64,000 bases of DNA. Origin: Sphingobium cupriresistens (GTDB lineage: Bacteria; Pseudomonadota; Alphaproteobacteria; Sphingomonadales; Sphingomonadaceae). This document shows positions 19,847-29,144 of this stretch, in pieces (position 1 is the stretch's first letter; every line of letters begins with the position of its first letter). The stretch covers positions 62,001-126,000 of the forward strand of contig NZ_SEOO01000004.1 in assembly GCF_004152865.1 (NCBI RefSeq), given 5' to 3'. The position numbers and the translations under genes are program-made. A model generated the notes under the pieces. The model did not search any database. It was given only the letters and a program-made list of their open reading frames with translations, and was not told where the DNA came from.

Positions 19847-22549
19847 TCAGAAGCGGTAGTTGAAGCCCGCCATGAAGCGGCGGCCATAGCTTTGATAGTT
19901 GCGGATCTGGATCGATGCGCCGGTATCGACCGACACGAAGGGTTCGTCGGTCAGATTCTGGCCTTGTAGGAAGATCGCCAGCCCCTCCAGCGCGCTGCCC
20001 TTCTGGAAATCATAGCCGATCTGTCCATCAACGATGGTTTCGCTCAAGGCCCGGCGCAACTCGCGCTCGCCCCCGAAGCCGACGAACTGGCCGACGAAGG
20101 CGGAACGATAGCGCGCCGAAGCGCGGGCGTTGAAGCCCCATTTCTCGAAGAAGATCGTGGCGTTGGCGACCCAGCGCGAATAGTCGGGCAGGTCTTCCGA
20201 TGCAGCGCCGACGCCCGGCTTGATGCTGGTTTTGGTATAACCCACGCCGCCGGTCAGGCCAAAGCCGTCCAGCGCGGGCGTCACGATGTCGAACGGCACC
20301 GTGCCGGCGACTTCGAAGCCATAGAGCTTGCCACCCTTGCCGTTGACCGGACGGGTCAGCGTGCCGTCAGGATCGGTGACGCCCGGCGGCAGCACGACCG
20401 GCAGGCCGGTATAATCGAACGCCGCGGTTTCCCGATAGACATAGCTTTCCAGCTTCTTGGCGAACAGTTGCAGGCTGACATAGCCCTTGGTCCCGAAATA
20501 TTTCTCGACATTCAGGTCCGCCGCCCAGGCGCGATAGGGGCGCAGGGTAGGGTTGCCACCCGTGCCGGTGATGACCCCGCTGGCGGTGTTATAGCCATAG
20601 TCCAGGCTGACCTTCATATCCTCGAACCGGGGACGCTGGATTTCCCGCGCGGCCGCCAGGCGGACGATGAAATCGCTGGGAAAGCGCAGCGACAGGTTCA
20701 TACTGGGCAGCACATCCCAATAATTGTCGCCCCGTGTCGTCGGCACCAGATCGGCCGCCGCCAGGTTCACGAAACCGCGCGACTTCTGTTCGGTATTCTG
20801 GGCCAGCACGCCGACATTGCCGGTCAGCTCGGCCGAACCCACTTCCGACTTGATATTGGCCATCAGATAGGCGGACATCACCCGCTCGGTCACCGAATAG
20901 GCCTTGGCCGGCACATCCTTGCTGGGGTTCAGCGTCTTGATATAGACGCCGTCGCTGAGCAGCTTGAACGGGTCGTAGGACAGGATCGGGCCGATGCCCA
21001 GGAAGCTCAGGTCCGTCGCGGCCAGACGATATTGCTCCGGCAGCACCAGCGACGTTGCGCCATTGGCCAGGTTCAGCACATATTCTTCGGGCGTCTTGGC
21101 CTTGGTGCGGTCGACATAGCCCAGGCCCGCGGTGACCTTCGACAGGAAGCCGCTCTCGATCTCCTTGCCGAACTCGATCTGATAGCTTTTGATCTCATCA
21201 TCGATGATGCGGTTGTTATAATAGCCTTCCTGATGGCCCAGCGGCGCGCCTGCGCCCCAACCCAGCGGATCGGTCAACACCATCAGATTGGGGTCGCTAT
21301 AGTCGAGCTGGTGGCTGGTGAAATGGGTGCCCTTGCCGTCGCTGACGAAGTCCAGCGTATCTGTCGCGCCATTGCCGGGACCATAGCCGGTGCCGGCATT
21401 GGATTCGAGCGACAATTCGCTGCGGTCGGTGCGCGAATAGCCGAAATCGAAGCTGGCCGACCAGCCATCGTCGCCGGCATATTTGCCGTTGAAGCCACCC
21501 GAAAAGATCTTCGACTTGCGCTCATAGCCATGGTTGTTGACCACCGCCTCGACACCAGTGAACGTGCCTTTATTGATGAAATCGCCGTCGGCGCCGATGC
21601 TGGCTGGGACCAGCGTCGCGCCGCTCCAGTAGAGCGGAAATTCGACGCCGCGCTTGATCTGCTTTTCCTTGAAGTCGCCATAAAAGCCGTCGAAGGTCAG
21701 CAGCAGCGTGTCGGTCGCCTGCACCTGCACCGCGCCCTGGATGCCCAGGCGCTTCAACTGGGTGGACACGCCGAACGGCTTGATGCCGCCGATCACCTTG
21801 TCGCCATCCGGTCCGTCGGCATAGCCCCAGGCTTCGAACTCCTTCGACTGATAGGGTTCGTCATTATAGGCGGCCGACAGCGACACGCCGATGCGGTCGC
21901 CCGCGAACTGGCCGACATAGGTGCCGGTCAGGCGATAGCCCTTGTCCTTACTGTCGGCATTGACCTTACCCAGATCGGTATAGACGCCGCGGGCGCCGAC
22001 CGAGAACAGTTCCTTGCCATAGTCGAGCGGACGGATGGTGCGGATGTCGACAGTGCCGGCCAGACCCTGGTTGATCAGGTTGGCCTGGGGCGACTTGAAC
22101 ACATCGACGCGGCTGACGACTTCGGAGGGATATTGGTCGAATTCGACATTGCGCTGTTCGCCGGTGGACGTCTGGGGACGGCCGTTGAGCGTGGTCGAGG
22201 AGAGGTCGGCGCTGGCGCCGCGGATCGCGATCGAATTGGCGCGACCGAACAGTCGCTGCGACGTCAGGCCGGGCAGGCGGGCGATGGATTCGCCGATCGA
22301 TGCGTCGGGCAGCTTGCCGATATCTTCGGCCGACACCGATTCCACGATCTGCGCGGCGTTCTTCTTGACGTTGACGGCGCTCTGCAACGCGGCGCGGAAG
22401 CCGGTAACGACGATCGTGTCGCTGGCCGCATCCTGCGGCGCAGCGTCGGCCTGCGGCGCGTCCTGGGCGAAGGCGGGGCTGGCGGCCGTCGCCATGATAG
22501 CCAGAAGCGATGCGCCGAACAAACGGACGCGATGATGATGATGAGCCAC
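19847..22549 (-). CDS. TonB-dependent receptor, maltodextrin-type
   Basis: An outer-membrane TonB-dependent receptor of about 900 residues. After a signal peptide (LFGASLLAIMATAASPAFA) comes the TonB-box-like DTIVVTGFRAALQSAV, the plug with IPGLTSQR-like and IAIRGASADLSSTTLNGR segments, then the beta-barrel ending in NYQSYGRRFMAGFNYRF with the C-terminal Phe. It resembles the long receptors that import oligosaccharides in Caulobacter and sphingomonads. I chose the GTG at 22549 because GGGGGAGAGG is seven bases upstream; an ATG at 22567 would place that Shine-Dalgarno inside the gene. An HHHH run of four CAT/CAC codons follows the start. Divergent lacI and the downstream amylases indicate a maltodextrin substrate. 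Confidence 0.92.
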   Translation of the reverse strand: MAHHHHRVRLFGASLLAIMATAASPAFAQDAPQADAAPQDAASDTIVVTGFRAALQSAVNVKKNAAQIVESVSAEDIGKLPDASIGESIARLPGLTSQRLFGRANSIAIRGASADLSSTTLNGRPQTSTGEQRNVEFDQYPSEVVSRVDVFKSPQANLINQGLAGTVDIRTIRPLDYGKELFSVGARGVYTDLGKVNADSKDKGYRLTGTYVGQFAGDRIGVSLSAAYNDEPYQSKEFEAWGYADGPDGDKVIGGIKPFGVSTQLKRLGIQGAVQVQATDTLLLTFDGFYGDFKEKQIKRGVEFPLYWSGATLVPASIGADGDFINKGTFTGVEAVVNNHGYERKSKIFSGGFNGKYAGDDGWSASFDFGYSRTDRSELSLESNAGTGYGPGNGATDTLDFVSDGKGTHFTSHQLDYSDPNLMVLTDPLGWGAGAPLGHQEGYYNNRIIDDEIKSYQIEFGKEIESGFLSKVTAGLGYVDRTKAKTPEEYVLNLANGATSLVLPEQYRLAATDLSFLGIGPILSYDPFKLLSDGVYIKTLNPSKDVPAKAYSVTERVMSAYLMANIKSEVGSAELTGNVGVLAQNTEQKSRGFVNLAAADLVPTTRGDNYWDVLPSMNLSLRFPSDFIVRLAAAREIQRPRFEDMKVSLDYGYNTASGVITGTGGNPTLRPYRAWAADLNVEKYFGTKGYVSLQLFAKKLESYVYRETAAFDYTGLPVVLPPGVTDPDGTLTRPVNGKGGKLYGFEVAGTVPFDIVTPALDGFGLTGGVGYTKTSIKPGVGAASEDLPDYSRWVANATIFFEKWGFNARASARYRSAFVGQFVGFGGERELRRALSETIVDGQIGYDFQKGSALEGLAIFLQGQNLTDEPFVSVDTGASIQIRNYQSYGRRFMAGFNYRF

Positions 22550-22689
22550 TTTTATCCTCTCCCCCATGGACACCGGACAGACCCTGTTCGCCGGTGCTGG
22601 AAACCCTGGCCGCAAGCATGGCTGTGCAGCGCCACGTTCCTGCGGATGGGCCGGTCATACGCCCAGTTCGCGCCACCCGGCCATAAGGC

Positions 22690-22709
22690 ATACGTATACG
22701 CATATATGC
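22690..22709. promoter_or_regulatory. Overlapping palindromes, candidate LacI-family operator
   Basis: Three overlapping perfect palindromes lie in the divergent spacer: ATACGTAT (22690-22697), CGTATACG (22693-22700) and GCATATATGC (22700-22709). The AT-rich alternation stands out from its GC-rich surroundings. The position, 140 bases upstream of the TonB receptor start, fits an operator for the adjacent LacI-type protein. The palindromes are seen; the regulator is inferred. Confidence 0.45.
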
Positions 22710-22827
22710 ACAGGCCCCGACTGTGGCCGTCATGTCACGATGGGCCTTGCCCGAAAGGACGCAATTGCCTTGTTTTCAGGGTGGCCCTACCATGGCTGTG
22801 GCGTATCGACCGCGCCGGGAGAGGGAT

Positions 22828-23874
22828 ATGGGGCGCCAGCCCAGTAGCAAGCCGACCAGCTTCGACATCGCCTATCTGGCCGGCGTGTCTCAGCCCACGG
22901 TCAGCCGCGCGCTGCGCGGATCGCGATCGGTCAGCCTGGCCACCCGCCAACGAATCGAGGCGATTGCGCGCGAACTCAACTATTCGGTGGACAAGAACGC
23001 CTCGTCGCTTCGATCGCAGCGTTCGAACACGATCGCGCTGCTGTTCTTCGAAGACCGCACGCCCGACGAATCGAACATCAACCCCTTCTTCCTGGCGATG
23101 CTGGGGTCGATCACGCGGCAATGCGGCGCGCGCGGGCTGGACCTGCTCATCTCCTTCCAGAAAATGGAGGACGACTGGCATGTTCGTTACCAGGATAGCC
23201 ACCGCGCCGACGGTCTCATCCTGCTCGGCTATGGCGACTATACGCTCTACGCCCGGCGGCTGACCGAACTGGTCGATCATGGCACGCATTTTGTGCGCTG
23301 GGGGTCCGCGGGGGAGGACACGATCGGCCCGACGGTGGGGTCGGACAATGTTGGCGCGGGCCGCCTGGCCGGCGAGCATCTGCTCAGTCTGGGTCGCCGC
23401 CGCATCGCCTTTCTGGGCCAGGCGGACGAACATTATCCCGAATTTGCCGATCGTTACACCGGCCTGTGTCAGGCTATGGCCGCGTCCGGCATCGCCCCCG
23501 ACCCGGCGTTGCAGGTCGATGCGCTGACCGCCGAGGATGCCGGCCATGCCGCCGCCCGGACGCTGATCGCGCGCGGCGCGCCGTTCGATGCGATTTTTGC
23601 AGCGAGCGATCTGATCGCGATTGGGGCGATGCGCGCGCTGGCGGAGGCGGGATTGTCCATTCCGGGCGACGTCGCCATTATCGGCTTCGACGATATTCCC
23701 GCCGCCAGCCTGACCACGCCCCCTCTGACCACCATCATGCAGGACATGAAGGGGGCCGGCGAATTGCTGATCGACACGCTGGTCGCACAGGTGGAGGATC
23801 GGCCCCTGCCGCCCTGCACGCTGGGAACCAGGCTGGTCGTGCGGCGCAGCACGGCCGGATGGGGGCAGGGTTAG
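22828..23874 (+). CDS. LacI-family transcriptional regulator of the maltodextrin locus
   Basis: A 348-residue LacI/GalR protein. The N-terminal helix-turn-helix (SFDIAYLAGVSQPTVSRALRGS, split across two helices) is followed by the hinge and a periplasmic-binding-like sensor domain ending in VAIIGFDDIPAASLTTPPLTTI, typical of sugar-responsive members. The ATG at 22828 was chosen for the GGGAGAGGG ribosome site at 22817-22825 and because the HTH starts nearby. It is divergent from the TonB receptor/amylase genes and should repress them until a maltodextrin-derived ligand appears. Its TAG overlaps the TAA of the convergent permease gene (shared bases 23871-23874, TTAG). Confidence 0.9.
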   Translation: MGRQPSSKPTSFDIAYLAGVSQPTVSRALRGSRSVSLATRQRIEAIARELNYSVDKNASSLRSQRSNTIALLFFEDRTPDESNINPFFLAMLGSITRQCGARGLDLLISFQKMEDDWHVRYQDSHRADGLILLGYGDYTLYARRLTELVDHGTHFVRWGSAGEDTIGPTVGSDNVGAGRLAGEHLLSLGRRRIAFLGQADEHYPEFADRYTGLCQAMAASGIAPDPALQVDALTAEDAGHAAARTLIARGAPFDAIFAASDLIAIGAMRALAEAGLSIPGDVAIIGFDDIPAASLTTPPLTTIMQDMKGAGELLIDTLVAQVEDRPLPPCTLGTRLVVRRSTAGWGQG

Positions 23875-25262
23875 TTCTGCGGCACGGCCGTTCGGCCCGG
23901 AACGACCAGATTGAGTATGACCGCGACGACCGCAGCCGGCAGCACGCCGGACGCCAGGATGATGCGCGCGGACGCGGGCAGATGCGACAGCGCGTCCGGT
24001 TCGAGCTCCAGCCCGATGCCCAGCGACAAGGCGAGGCCGAAGATCAGCATGTTGCGCTGTGTCCAGGCGACCGCCGACAGCATGGACAGGGCGGCAGACG
24101 CGACCATGCCGAACATCAATATCACCCCGCCGCCCAGCACCTCGATCGGGATGGTGGTGATGGCCGCGCCGATTTTGGGCGCCAATCCGCACAGCACCAG
24201 GAACAGCGCGCCGACCGTCACGACATGGCGGCTGACGATGCCGGTGATGGCGATCAATCCCACATTCTGGCTGAAACTGGTGTTGGGCATGGCCCCGAAC
24301 AGAGCCCCGATCGCCGTCCCCACACCGTCGGCGGCTGTCGCGCCGATCAGTTCGCTGTCGCGCGCCGGGCGACCGACATTGGCTTCGCAGATGGCGGACA
24401 CGTCAGCGATCGATTCGATCGCGGAGATGAAGCCCATCAGGCAGAATCCCACTATCGCGGACGCGGACAGGGCGAAGCCGAAATGGAACGGATCGGGCAG
24501 CATGACGACAGGCGCGACGCCGATCGGGGCCAGCGACACCCGGCCCATGGCGGCGGCGAGGGCATAGCCCGCCAGCAGCCCCAGCAGGACCGACGCGGTG
24601 GAACACAAGCCTCGCGCGAAAAAGCTGAGCCCCAGCGTCGTGACGATCACTACGCCCGCCAGCAGCCAGCCCGCCCCCGCGCCATAGGCCGGCGTGCCCT
24701 GCGCCATGACCCCGCCGGCGGCATATTGGATGCCGACCCGCATCAGCGACAGGGCGATCATCAGCACGACCAGACCCGTAACCAGCGGTGGCAGGGCGAA
24801 CCGGATACGGCCGACAAACATGCTCAATACCGCATGAAACAGCCCGCCGCACAGCGCCGCGGCGGTCAGTTCCGCCATGGCCTCCACCCCGCGCCCGGCG
24901 CAGATCGGGATGATGACCGGCAGAAAAGCGAAGCTGGTGCCCTGCACCAGGGGCAGGCGCGCGCCCACCGGCCCTACGCCCACGGTCTGGAGCAGGGTGG
25001 TCAGCCCGGCGAACAGCATCGCCATCTGGATCATGTAGATGAGCGCGCCGGGGTCCGCCGAGCCATAGCCGAACCCGGCGGCGCCCGCGATGATGATGGC
25101 GGGCGTGATGTTGCTGACGAACATGGCCAGCACATGCTGGATGCCCAGCGGAATGGCGACGGCCAGGCCGGGGAAATGATCGGGATCGCGCGCCTGCGCC
25201 GCCGTCATGCCCATCGGCTGCCCAGCGGCGGCCTGCGGTACGGCGAGCGGCGCTGCGGTCAT
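23871..25262 (-). CDS. NCS2-family nucleobase:cation symporter (xanthine/uracil permease type)
   Basis: A 463-residue inner-membrane permease of the nucleobase:cation symporter-2 family with about 12-14 hydrophobic segments. Family signatures include IPLGIQHVLAMFVSNITPA near the N-terminus and SFSQNVGLIAITGIVSRHVV, which holds the conserved QNxGxxxxT motif. It probably imports xanthine, urate or a related base by proton symport. Its ATG overlaps the NUP gene stop (ATGA), so import of the free base is coupled to periplasmic nucleoside handling. The exact base cannot be read from the sequence. Confidence 0.9.
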   Translation of the reverse strand: MTAAPLAVPQAAAGQPMGMTAAQARDPDHFPGLAVAIPLGIQHVLAMFVSNITPAIIIAGAAGFGYGSADPGALIYMIQMAMLFAGLTTLLQTVGVGPVGARLPLVQGTSFAFLPVIIPICAGRGVEAMAELTAAALCGGLFHAVLSMFVGRIRFALPPLVTGLVVLMIALSLMRVGIQYAAGGVMAQGTPAYGAGAGWLLAGVVIVTTLGLSFFARGLCSTASVLLGLLAGYALAAAMGRVSLAPIGVAPVVMLPDPFHFGFALSASAIVGFCLMGFISAIESIADVSAICEANVGRPARDSELIGATAADGVGTAIGALFGAMPNTSFSQNVGLIAITGIVSRHVVTVGALFLVLCGLAPKIGAAITTIPIEVLGGGVILMFGMVASAALSMLSAVAWTQRNMLIFGLALSLGIGLELEPDALSHLPASARIILASGVLPAAVVAVILNLVVPGRTAVPQN

Positions 25263-26386
25263 TGCGGCGGCGCCTGCTCGAAACGGTCCCAATGGTTCAG
25301 CAGTTCGTCCACGACTTTGGACCCGACCAGATACAGGCTTTCAAGCGATGCCCGCATCCCCGAATAGCCCTCATTCTCCCGCATCAAATTGTCGGCGGCG
25401 GCGACGCCTTCGGGCGGCATGGAAAAATTGCTGCCCGACCGCAGCACCATGACCCGGTCCTTGTCCACCCGGCCCGCGCGGGTGAGATAGGCGATGGCTT
25501 GCAACGTCCCCGTTTCCTCCATGGCGGAGGTGACGAACTCTCCCTTGCCGCTGGTGGAATAGCGGGTGAAGTCGTCCGCCCAGCGGTTGAGCAGCTTGCC
25601 ATGCCAGAAGGTCATGGCGGAAAACTGGTCGCCGATCAGGACGAAGGGCGGTTTTTGCGCATTGGGATAGCCTTTGTAGCGCGCACGTTCCTGCTGGATG
25701 CCGACATCGTCGGGAATGACGACGTCCCTGGTCAGGGCGAAAGCCCAATCGACCAGCTTGGGGTTGAGCGCGAACACCCGGCCTTCGGTGATGGGCGGGC
25801 TCGTGTCGCCCGGTCCCTTCTTGTCGAGAGGGAAGAAGCCCGACGTCCAGTCTTTGGGAATTTCGCGCGCATCGATTTCATGCGCCAGGTCGCCGTCGAC
25901 GCTGTAACGCGCCCAGGCGGCCGATCCGATCGATGCATCCTGCGGATCGATGCCGGCGATCCCGGCCACCAGCCAATAGGCTTTGCCGAGGTCGAAGCGC
26001 GGGTCGAGGCCCAGCGCCATGGTCGCGTTGGCGGACCGCGCGGTGCCGACACCCGTCACGATGGCCAATATCTGGCTTTCGGGATTGTAGAAGAGGTCGT
26101 GATAGCCCTGCGGAAAGGGGATGCGCGTGTCGAGATGCCGCCTTTCCTTCCACAGCTGAAATTCGCCGGGCGCATCGCCTTCATCCGCGCCGATCTCGAA
26201 CATGGTGACGATGACCATGCGCACTGGCAGCGTCGCGGCGCAGGGTTTGGTCGGCACGCAGGCGAGCACGGTTTCGAGCGGCCCTGACTTGACAGTGACA
26301 GGCTCGACGGGCGGGGTGGCGGCAGGGGCCGCCGCGGCGCAGGCCAGGATGGCGAGCGGCAGGACGCAGCGGGAAAGGGAGCGCAT
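25259..26386 (-). CDS. Purine nucleoside permease (NUP family), exported
   Basis: A 375-residue protein with a signal peptide (CVLPLAILACAAAAPAA) and the NUP-family core: VRMVIVTMFEIGADEGDAPGEFQLW, ILAIVTGVGTARSANATMALGL, VAGIAGIDPQDASIGSAAWARY and VMVLRSGSNFSMPP. The family is named from a fungal nucleoside permease but its fold resembles nucleoside phosphorylases, so these proteins may bind or cleave nucleosides in the periplasm. It is coupled by ATGA to an NCS2 base permease, which suggests nucleoside cleavage followed by base uptake. A second copy is encoded at 30671-31801. Confidence 0.85.
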   Translation of the reverse strand: MRSLSRCVLPLAILACAAAAPAATPPVEPVTVKSGPLETVLACVPTKPCAATLPVRMVIVTMFEIGADEGDAPGEFQLWKERRHLDTRIPFPQGYHDLFYNPESQILAIVTGVGTARSANATMALGLDPRFDLGKAYWLVAGIAGIDPQDASIGSAAWARYSVDGDLAHEIDAREIPKDWTSGFFPLDKKGPGDTSPPITEGRVFALNPKLVDWAFALTRDVVIPDDVGIQQERARYKGYPNAQKPPFVLIGDQFSAMTFWHGKLLNRWADDFTRYSTSGKGEFVTSAMEETGTLQAIAYLTRAGRVDKDRVMVLRSGSNFSMPPEGVAAADNLMRENEGYSGMRASLESLYLVGSKVVDELLNHWDRFEQAPPQ

Positions 26387-26407
26387 CGGGGTTCCTTGAC
26401 AATAGCG

Positions 26408-26437
26408 GCAGGAGCGCTCGTTACGGGGCGCTCCTGC
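26408..26437. terminator. 10-bp hairpin after the purine-locus TonB receptor gene
   Basis: GCAGGAGCGC (26408-26417) pairs exactly with GCGCTCCTGC (26428-26437) around a 10-base loop, 9 bases after the receptor stop. No T tract follows on the minus strand, so termination would be weak or Rho-dependent, and transcription may continue into the NUP gene starting at 26386. Confidence 0.5.
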
Positions 26438-26446
26438 GATCAGGCA

Positions 26447-28957
26447 TCAGAATTTATAGACGGCGGACGCCTGGAAGCTGCGCGGCCGTTCCGGCAGGAC
26501 GATGGTGCTGCCGAACAATTCGGTGAAGTTGGCGCGGAAATATTTCTCGTTGGTCGCGTTCTTCACCACCAGCCGCAACAACATCGGCCCGGTTTCGAAC
26601 GATACGCCCAGGTCCACGGTGGTGTAGGCCGGCAACTTTACGGCCTGGCTTTGGCCCGAATAGACCGAATCGACATGCACCAGGCTGCCCGACAGGGCGA
26701 GACCGAAGTCGAACGCATAGGTCGCGGTGGCCGAGAACATGTTCTGCGGAATACCCGCGCGCTTGGAATCGCTCTTGCTGTTGATCGGCACCAGCCCGAT
26801 CGGCTGACCGCCCAGGAACAGGGTGGGGTCGGAGACGTTCACCAGATCCTCGATGCCGAAGAAGCTGAACAGCGTGCCGTCCTGCAACGCGGTCAGATTA
26901 TAGACATTGGTGTGGGTATAGGCGCCGGTCACCAGTAGGTGCCGATCGACTGACCACCGCAGTTCGGCCTCCAGCCCCTTGGTTTCGACCGACTGGTTCA
27001 CTGTGATCGACTGGATGTTAAAGTCGGTGCGCTTCTGCTTGTAGACGGAGACGGCTGCGTAGAGCTTGTTGTCGAGCCAGCTGCCTTTGATGCCGCCTTC
27101 ATAGAGTTTGGAGGCGGACAGGAAGGTGCCGCCGGCGACATCGGCCGGATAGATTTCCGCGCCCTGACCCGCGATCACCGTCGATTGCTTCGCGATGGTG
27201 CCGTAGGGGATCAGGCCGAAGGGCAGTTTGTAGGAGGCGCTGCCCGACCAGGACCAGGCGCCCTTGCTGCCGCTGGCATTGTTCGCCGCCAGGCCGGCGG
27301 CAGGTGCCTCCAGCTTGGTCGTGATATTCGTTGCCTTGACGTCCAGATGGTCGTAGCGCGCGCCCAGCGTCACATCCAGGCCGAAGGCGAAGTCGAGATC
27401 GACCAGCCCCGCCAGCGCCAGATCGCTATAATGGCCGACGACATAATTGGTGTAGTCGCAGTCGCATTCAGTCGACAGCAGGCGATCCGACAAGGCGTCA
27501 TAGCCCACCGTCAGATCGACGCGGTGGAAATATTCATAGTTGAAGTCATCGCCATGCGCGAATTTGGTGTAGCGAACCGAAGGTGAGAGCTGGAAGGAGA
27601 ATTTGCCCGCGCTGCTTTCCAAAGTCTTGGATGCGACGATTTTGTCCTCGATCACCCAACTGTCGTGGAATTGCGAGAAGCCATAGGCGTTCTCGTTAAT
27701 ATTTTCATAGCTGTCGTAAAACCACTGGTTCTTCAGCTCGAAACCACTGTCGGCGGTGTAGATGGCGTCGAAATAGAAGGTCGAACCGCGGTTGACCAGT
27801 CTGTCGTCCTTGCCGGTCAGCACATTGCGGCGACTGAGCTTCGTCGTGCCTGTGTTGGTCAGCGCCAGGCTGGGATAGGCGGAGGTGAAGCAGGCGTCGG
27901 TAAAACCGCTGGCGAAGGGGCTGAATGTGCTATCGGGGCAGGTGAAGTTGCCGAAGATCGATAGGCCGCCGGGCACCGATGCATTGATTTCCTGCTGCGA
28001 AATCTGCCCGTCGCCGCTGGTGTCGAGCGGCTGGGCCTGGCCGGTGATATAGGTGCCGTCATCCACCAGCGCCTGGGTCAGGCGGTTCCAGCCACCATTT
28101 TGCTGGCCTTTGTAATTTTGATACTGGCCGCCAAATTCAATGCGGACATGGTCGGACAGGTCGGTGTCGAAGGAGCCCTGCAGGATGGTCTGCTTGGTCC
28201 ACATGTTGCGATAATAGCTGCCGTCATCCTCATATTGGCCGAACAGGCTGTAGCCGAATTCCTGCTCGCCGATCTTGAGCGGGCCGGAGACATTGCCCTT
28301 GACGACATTCATGTCCCAACTGCCGCGCGTATAGCTGATTTCGCCGCTCGCCTTGTCGCGCAGCTTGCCGTCGGCGACGCGCGCCGATTTGGGCACGAAA
28401 TTCATGTAGCCGCCGGTCTTGGACGGGCCGAAGATCGGCGATGCCGGGCCGCGGACGATGTCGATCCGGTCCGATGCGCCGATGGGCGTGGGATAGTTGC
28501 CCGGATTGTCCAGGCGGCGCATACCGCGGAAATAGACTTCGCCGGGCGTGCCGCGAATGTCGAGCGCGCCGCCGACGCCGAAGAAACTGTTGGTGAAGGT
28601 GCCGGGCGCCTGTGCGACCAGATCATAAATGTCGGTGATGCCGAACCGCTCCATCTGCTCGCTGCTGATGGTCGATGCGGAGCGTGGCGTTTCAAGGATC
28701 GTCTTGTCGAAGCCGAAGATCGACCCGACATTCTTGATCGGCAATGCGTCGAGCGCGCCCGTCACCACGATTTCGGCGGTCGGCTCCGGCGCATCCTCTG
28801 GCGCGGGCGTCTGCGCCCAGGCGGCGGAACTCAGCCCAGGGCTTAGGGCGGTGCAGGATAGCAGCGCCAGCGTGGCGATGGCGGTCGATCCGGTCCGAAA
28901 ACGATGCTGCGGCGCAGCTTTATGTGCGACGCGATGAAAAGGCAGATAATTCGCCAT
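26447..28957 (-). CDS. TonB-dependent receptor of the purine nucleoside locus
   Basis: An 836-residue outer-membrane receptor with signal peptide (TIATLALLSC to SSAAWAQ region), plug domain (GSIFGFDKTILETPRSASTIS, DIRGTPGEVYFRGMRRLDN, RIDIVRGPASPIFGPSKTGG) and a barrel ending RPRSFQASAVYKF. The plug style is that of siderophore-type receptors, yet every neighbour concerns purine nucleosides, so nucleosides or nucleotides are the likely cargo. An extracellular-loop region contains a perfect EF-hand loop, DTSGDGQISQQE (27989-28024), followed by two cysteines (TCPDSTF, DACFTS); another SECDCDY cluster lies later. GGGGG lies eight bases before the ATG. Confidence 0.88.
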   Translation of the reverse strand: MANYLPFHRVAHKAAPQHRFRTGSTAIATLALLSCTALSPGLSSAAWAQTPAPEDAPEPTAEIVVTGALDALPIKNVGSIFGFDKTILETPRSASTISSEQMERFGITDIYDLVAQAPGTFTNSFFGVGGALDIRGTPGEVYFRGMRRLDNPGNYPTPIGASDRIDIVRGPASPIFGPSKTGGYMNFVPKSARVADGKLRDKASGEISYTRGSWDMNVVKGNVSGPLKIGEQEFGYSLFGQYEDDGSYYRNMWTKQTILQGSFDTDLSDHVRIEFGGQYQNYKGQQNGGWNRLTQALVDDGTYITGQAQPLDTSGDGQISQQEINASVPGGLSIFGNFTCPDSTFSPFASGFTDACFTSAYPSLALTNTGTTKLSRRNVLTGKDDRLVNRGSTFYFDAIYTADSGFELKNQWFYDSYENINENAYGFSQFHDSWVIEDKIVASKTLESSAGKFSFQLSPSVRYTKFAHGDDFNYEYFHRVDLTVGYDALSDRLLSTECDCDYTNYVVGHYSDLALAGLVDLDFAFGLDVTLGARYDHLDVKATNITTKLEAPAAGLAANNASGSKGAWSWSGSASYKLPFGLIPYGTIAKQSTVIAGQGAEIYPADVAGGTFLSASKLYEGGIKGSWLDNKLYAAVSVYKQKRTDFNIQSITVNQSVETKGLEAELRWSVDRHLLVTGAYTHTNVYNLTALQDGTLFSFFGIEDLVNVSDPTLFLGGQPIGLVPINSKSDSKRAGIPQNMFSATATYAFDFGLALSGSLVHVDSVYSGQSQAVKLPAYTTVDLGVSFETGPMLLRLVVKNATNEKYFRANFTELFGSTIVLPERPRSFQASAVYKF

Positions 28958-29144
28958 GATGAGCCCCCTTTATGATGGCGGCGAAGCGTAAATCCCCACG
29001 GCTTCGCCAGCCGGTTGTCCCTGCTGCCTGCCTCTCCCATGAAGATTTTTGATGCTGCAATGCGTCATGCTAATATTTCTGACACGCCGCAGCAAAGAAA
29101 ATGTCTTATTTTTATCGTTCTTCTGTTCAGGGTCGGTCGGCCTA

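Noticed and set aside
20468..23263. 931-codon plus-strand open frame opposite the maltodextrin TonB receptor
   Set aside because: Antisense to a well-conserved receptor; no recognisable domain and it crosses the regulatory spacer and the lacI start.
28980..29008. GGCGAAGC/GCTTCGCC inverted repeat before the purine TonB receptor gene
   Set aside because: Eight-base arms with a 13-base loop and no T tract in a GC-rich leader; not enough to call a terminator or riboswitch.
29046..29072. Possible third copy of the LysR element upstream of the purine TonB receptor (TTTTTG then GTCAT)
   Set aside because: Only the ends match, spacing differs by three bases and the orientation is reversed relative to the gene.
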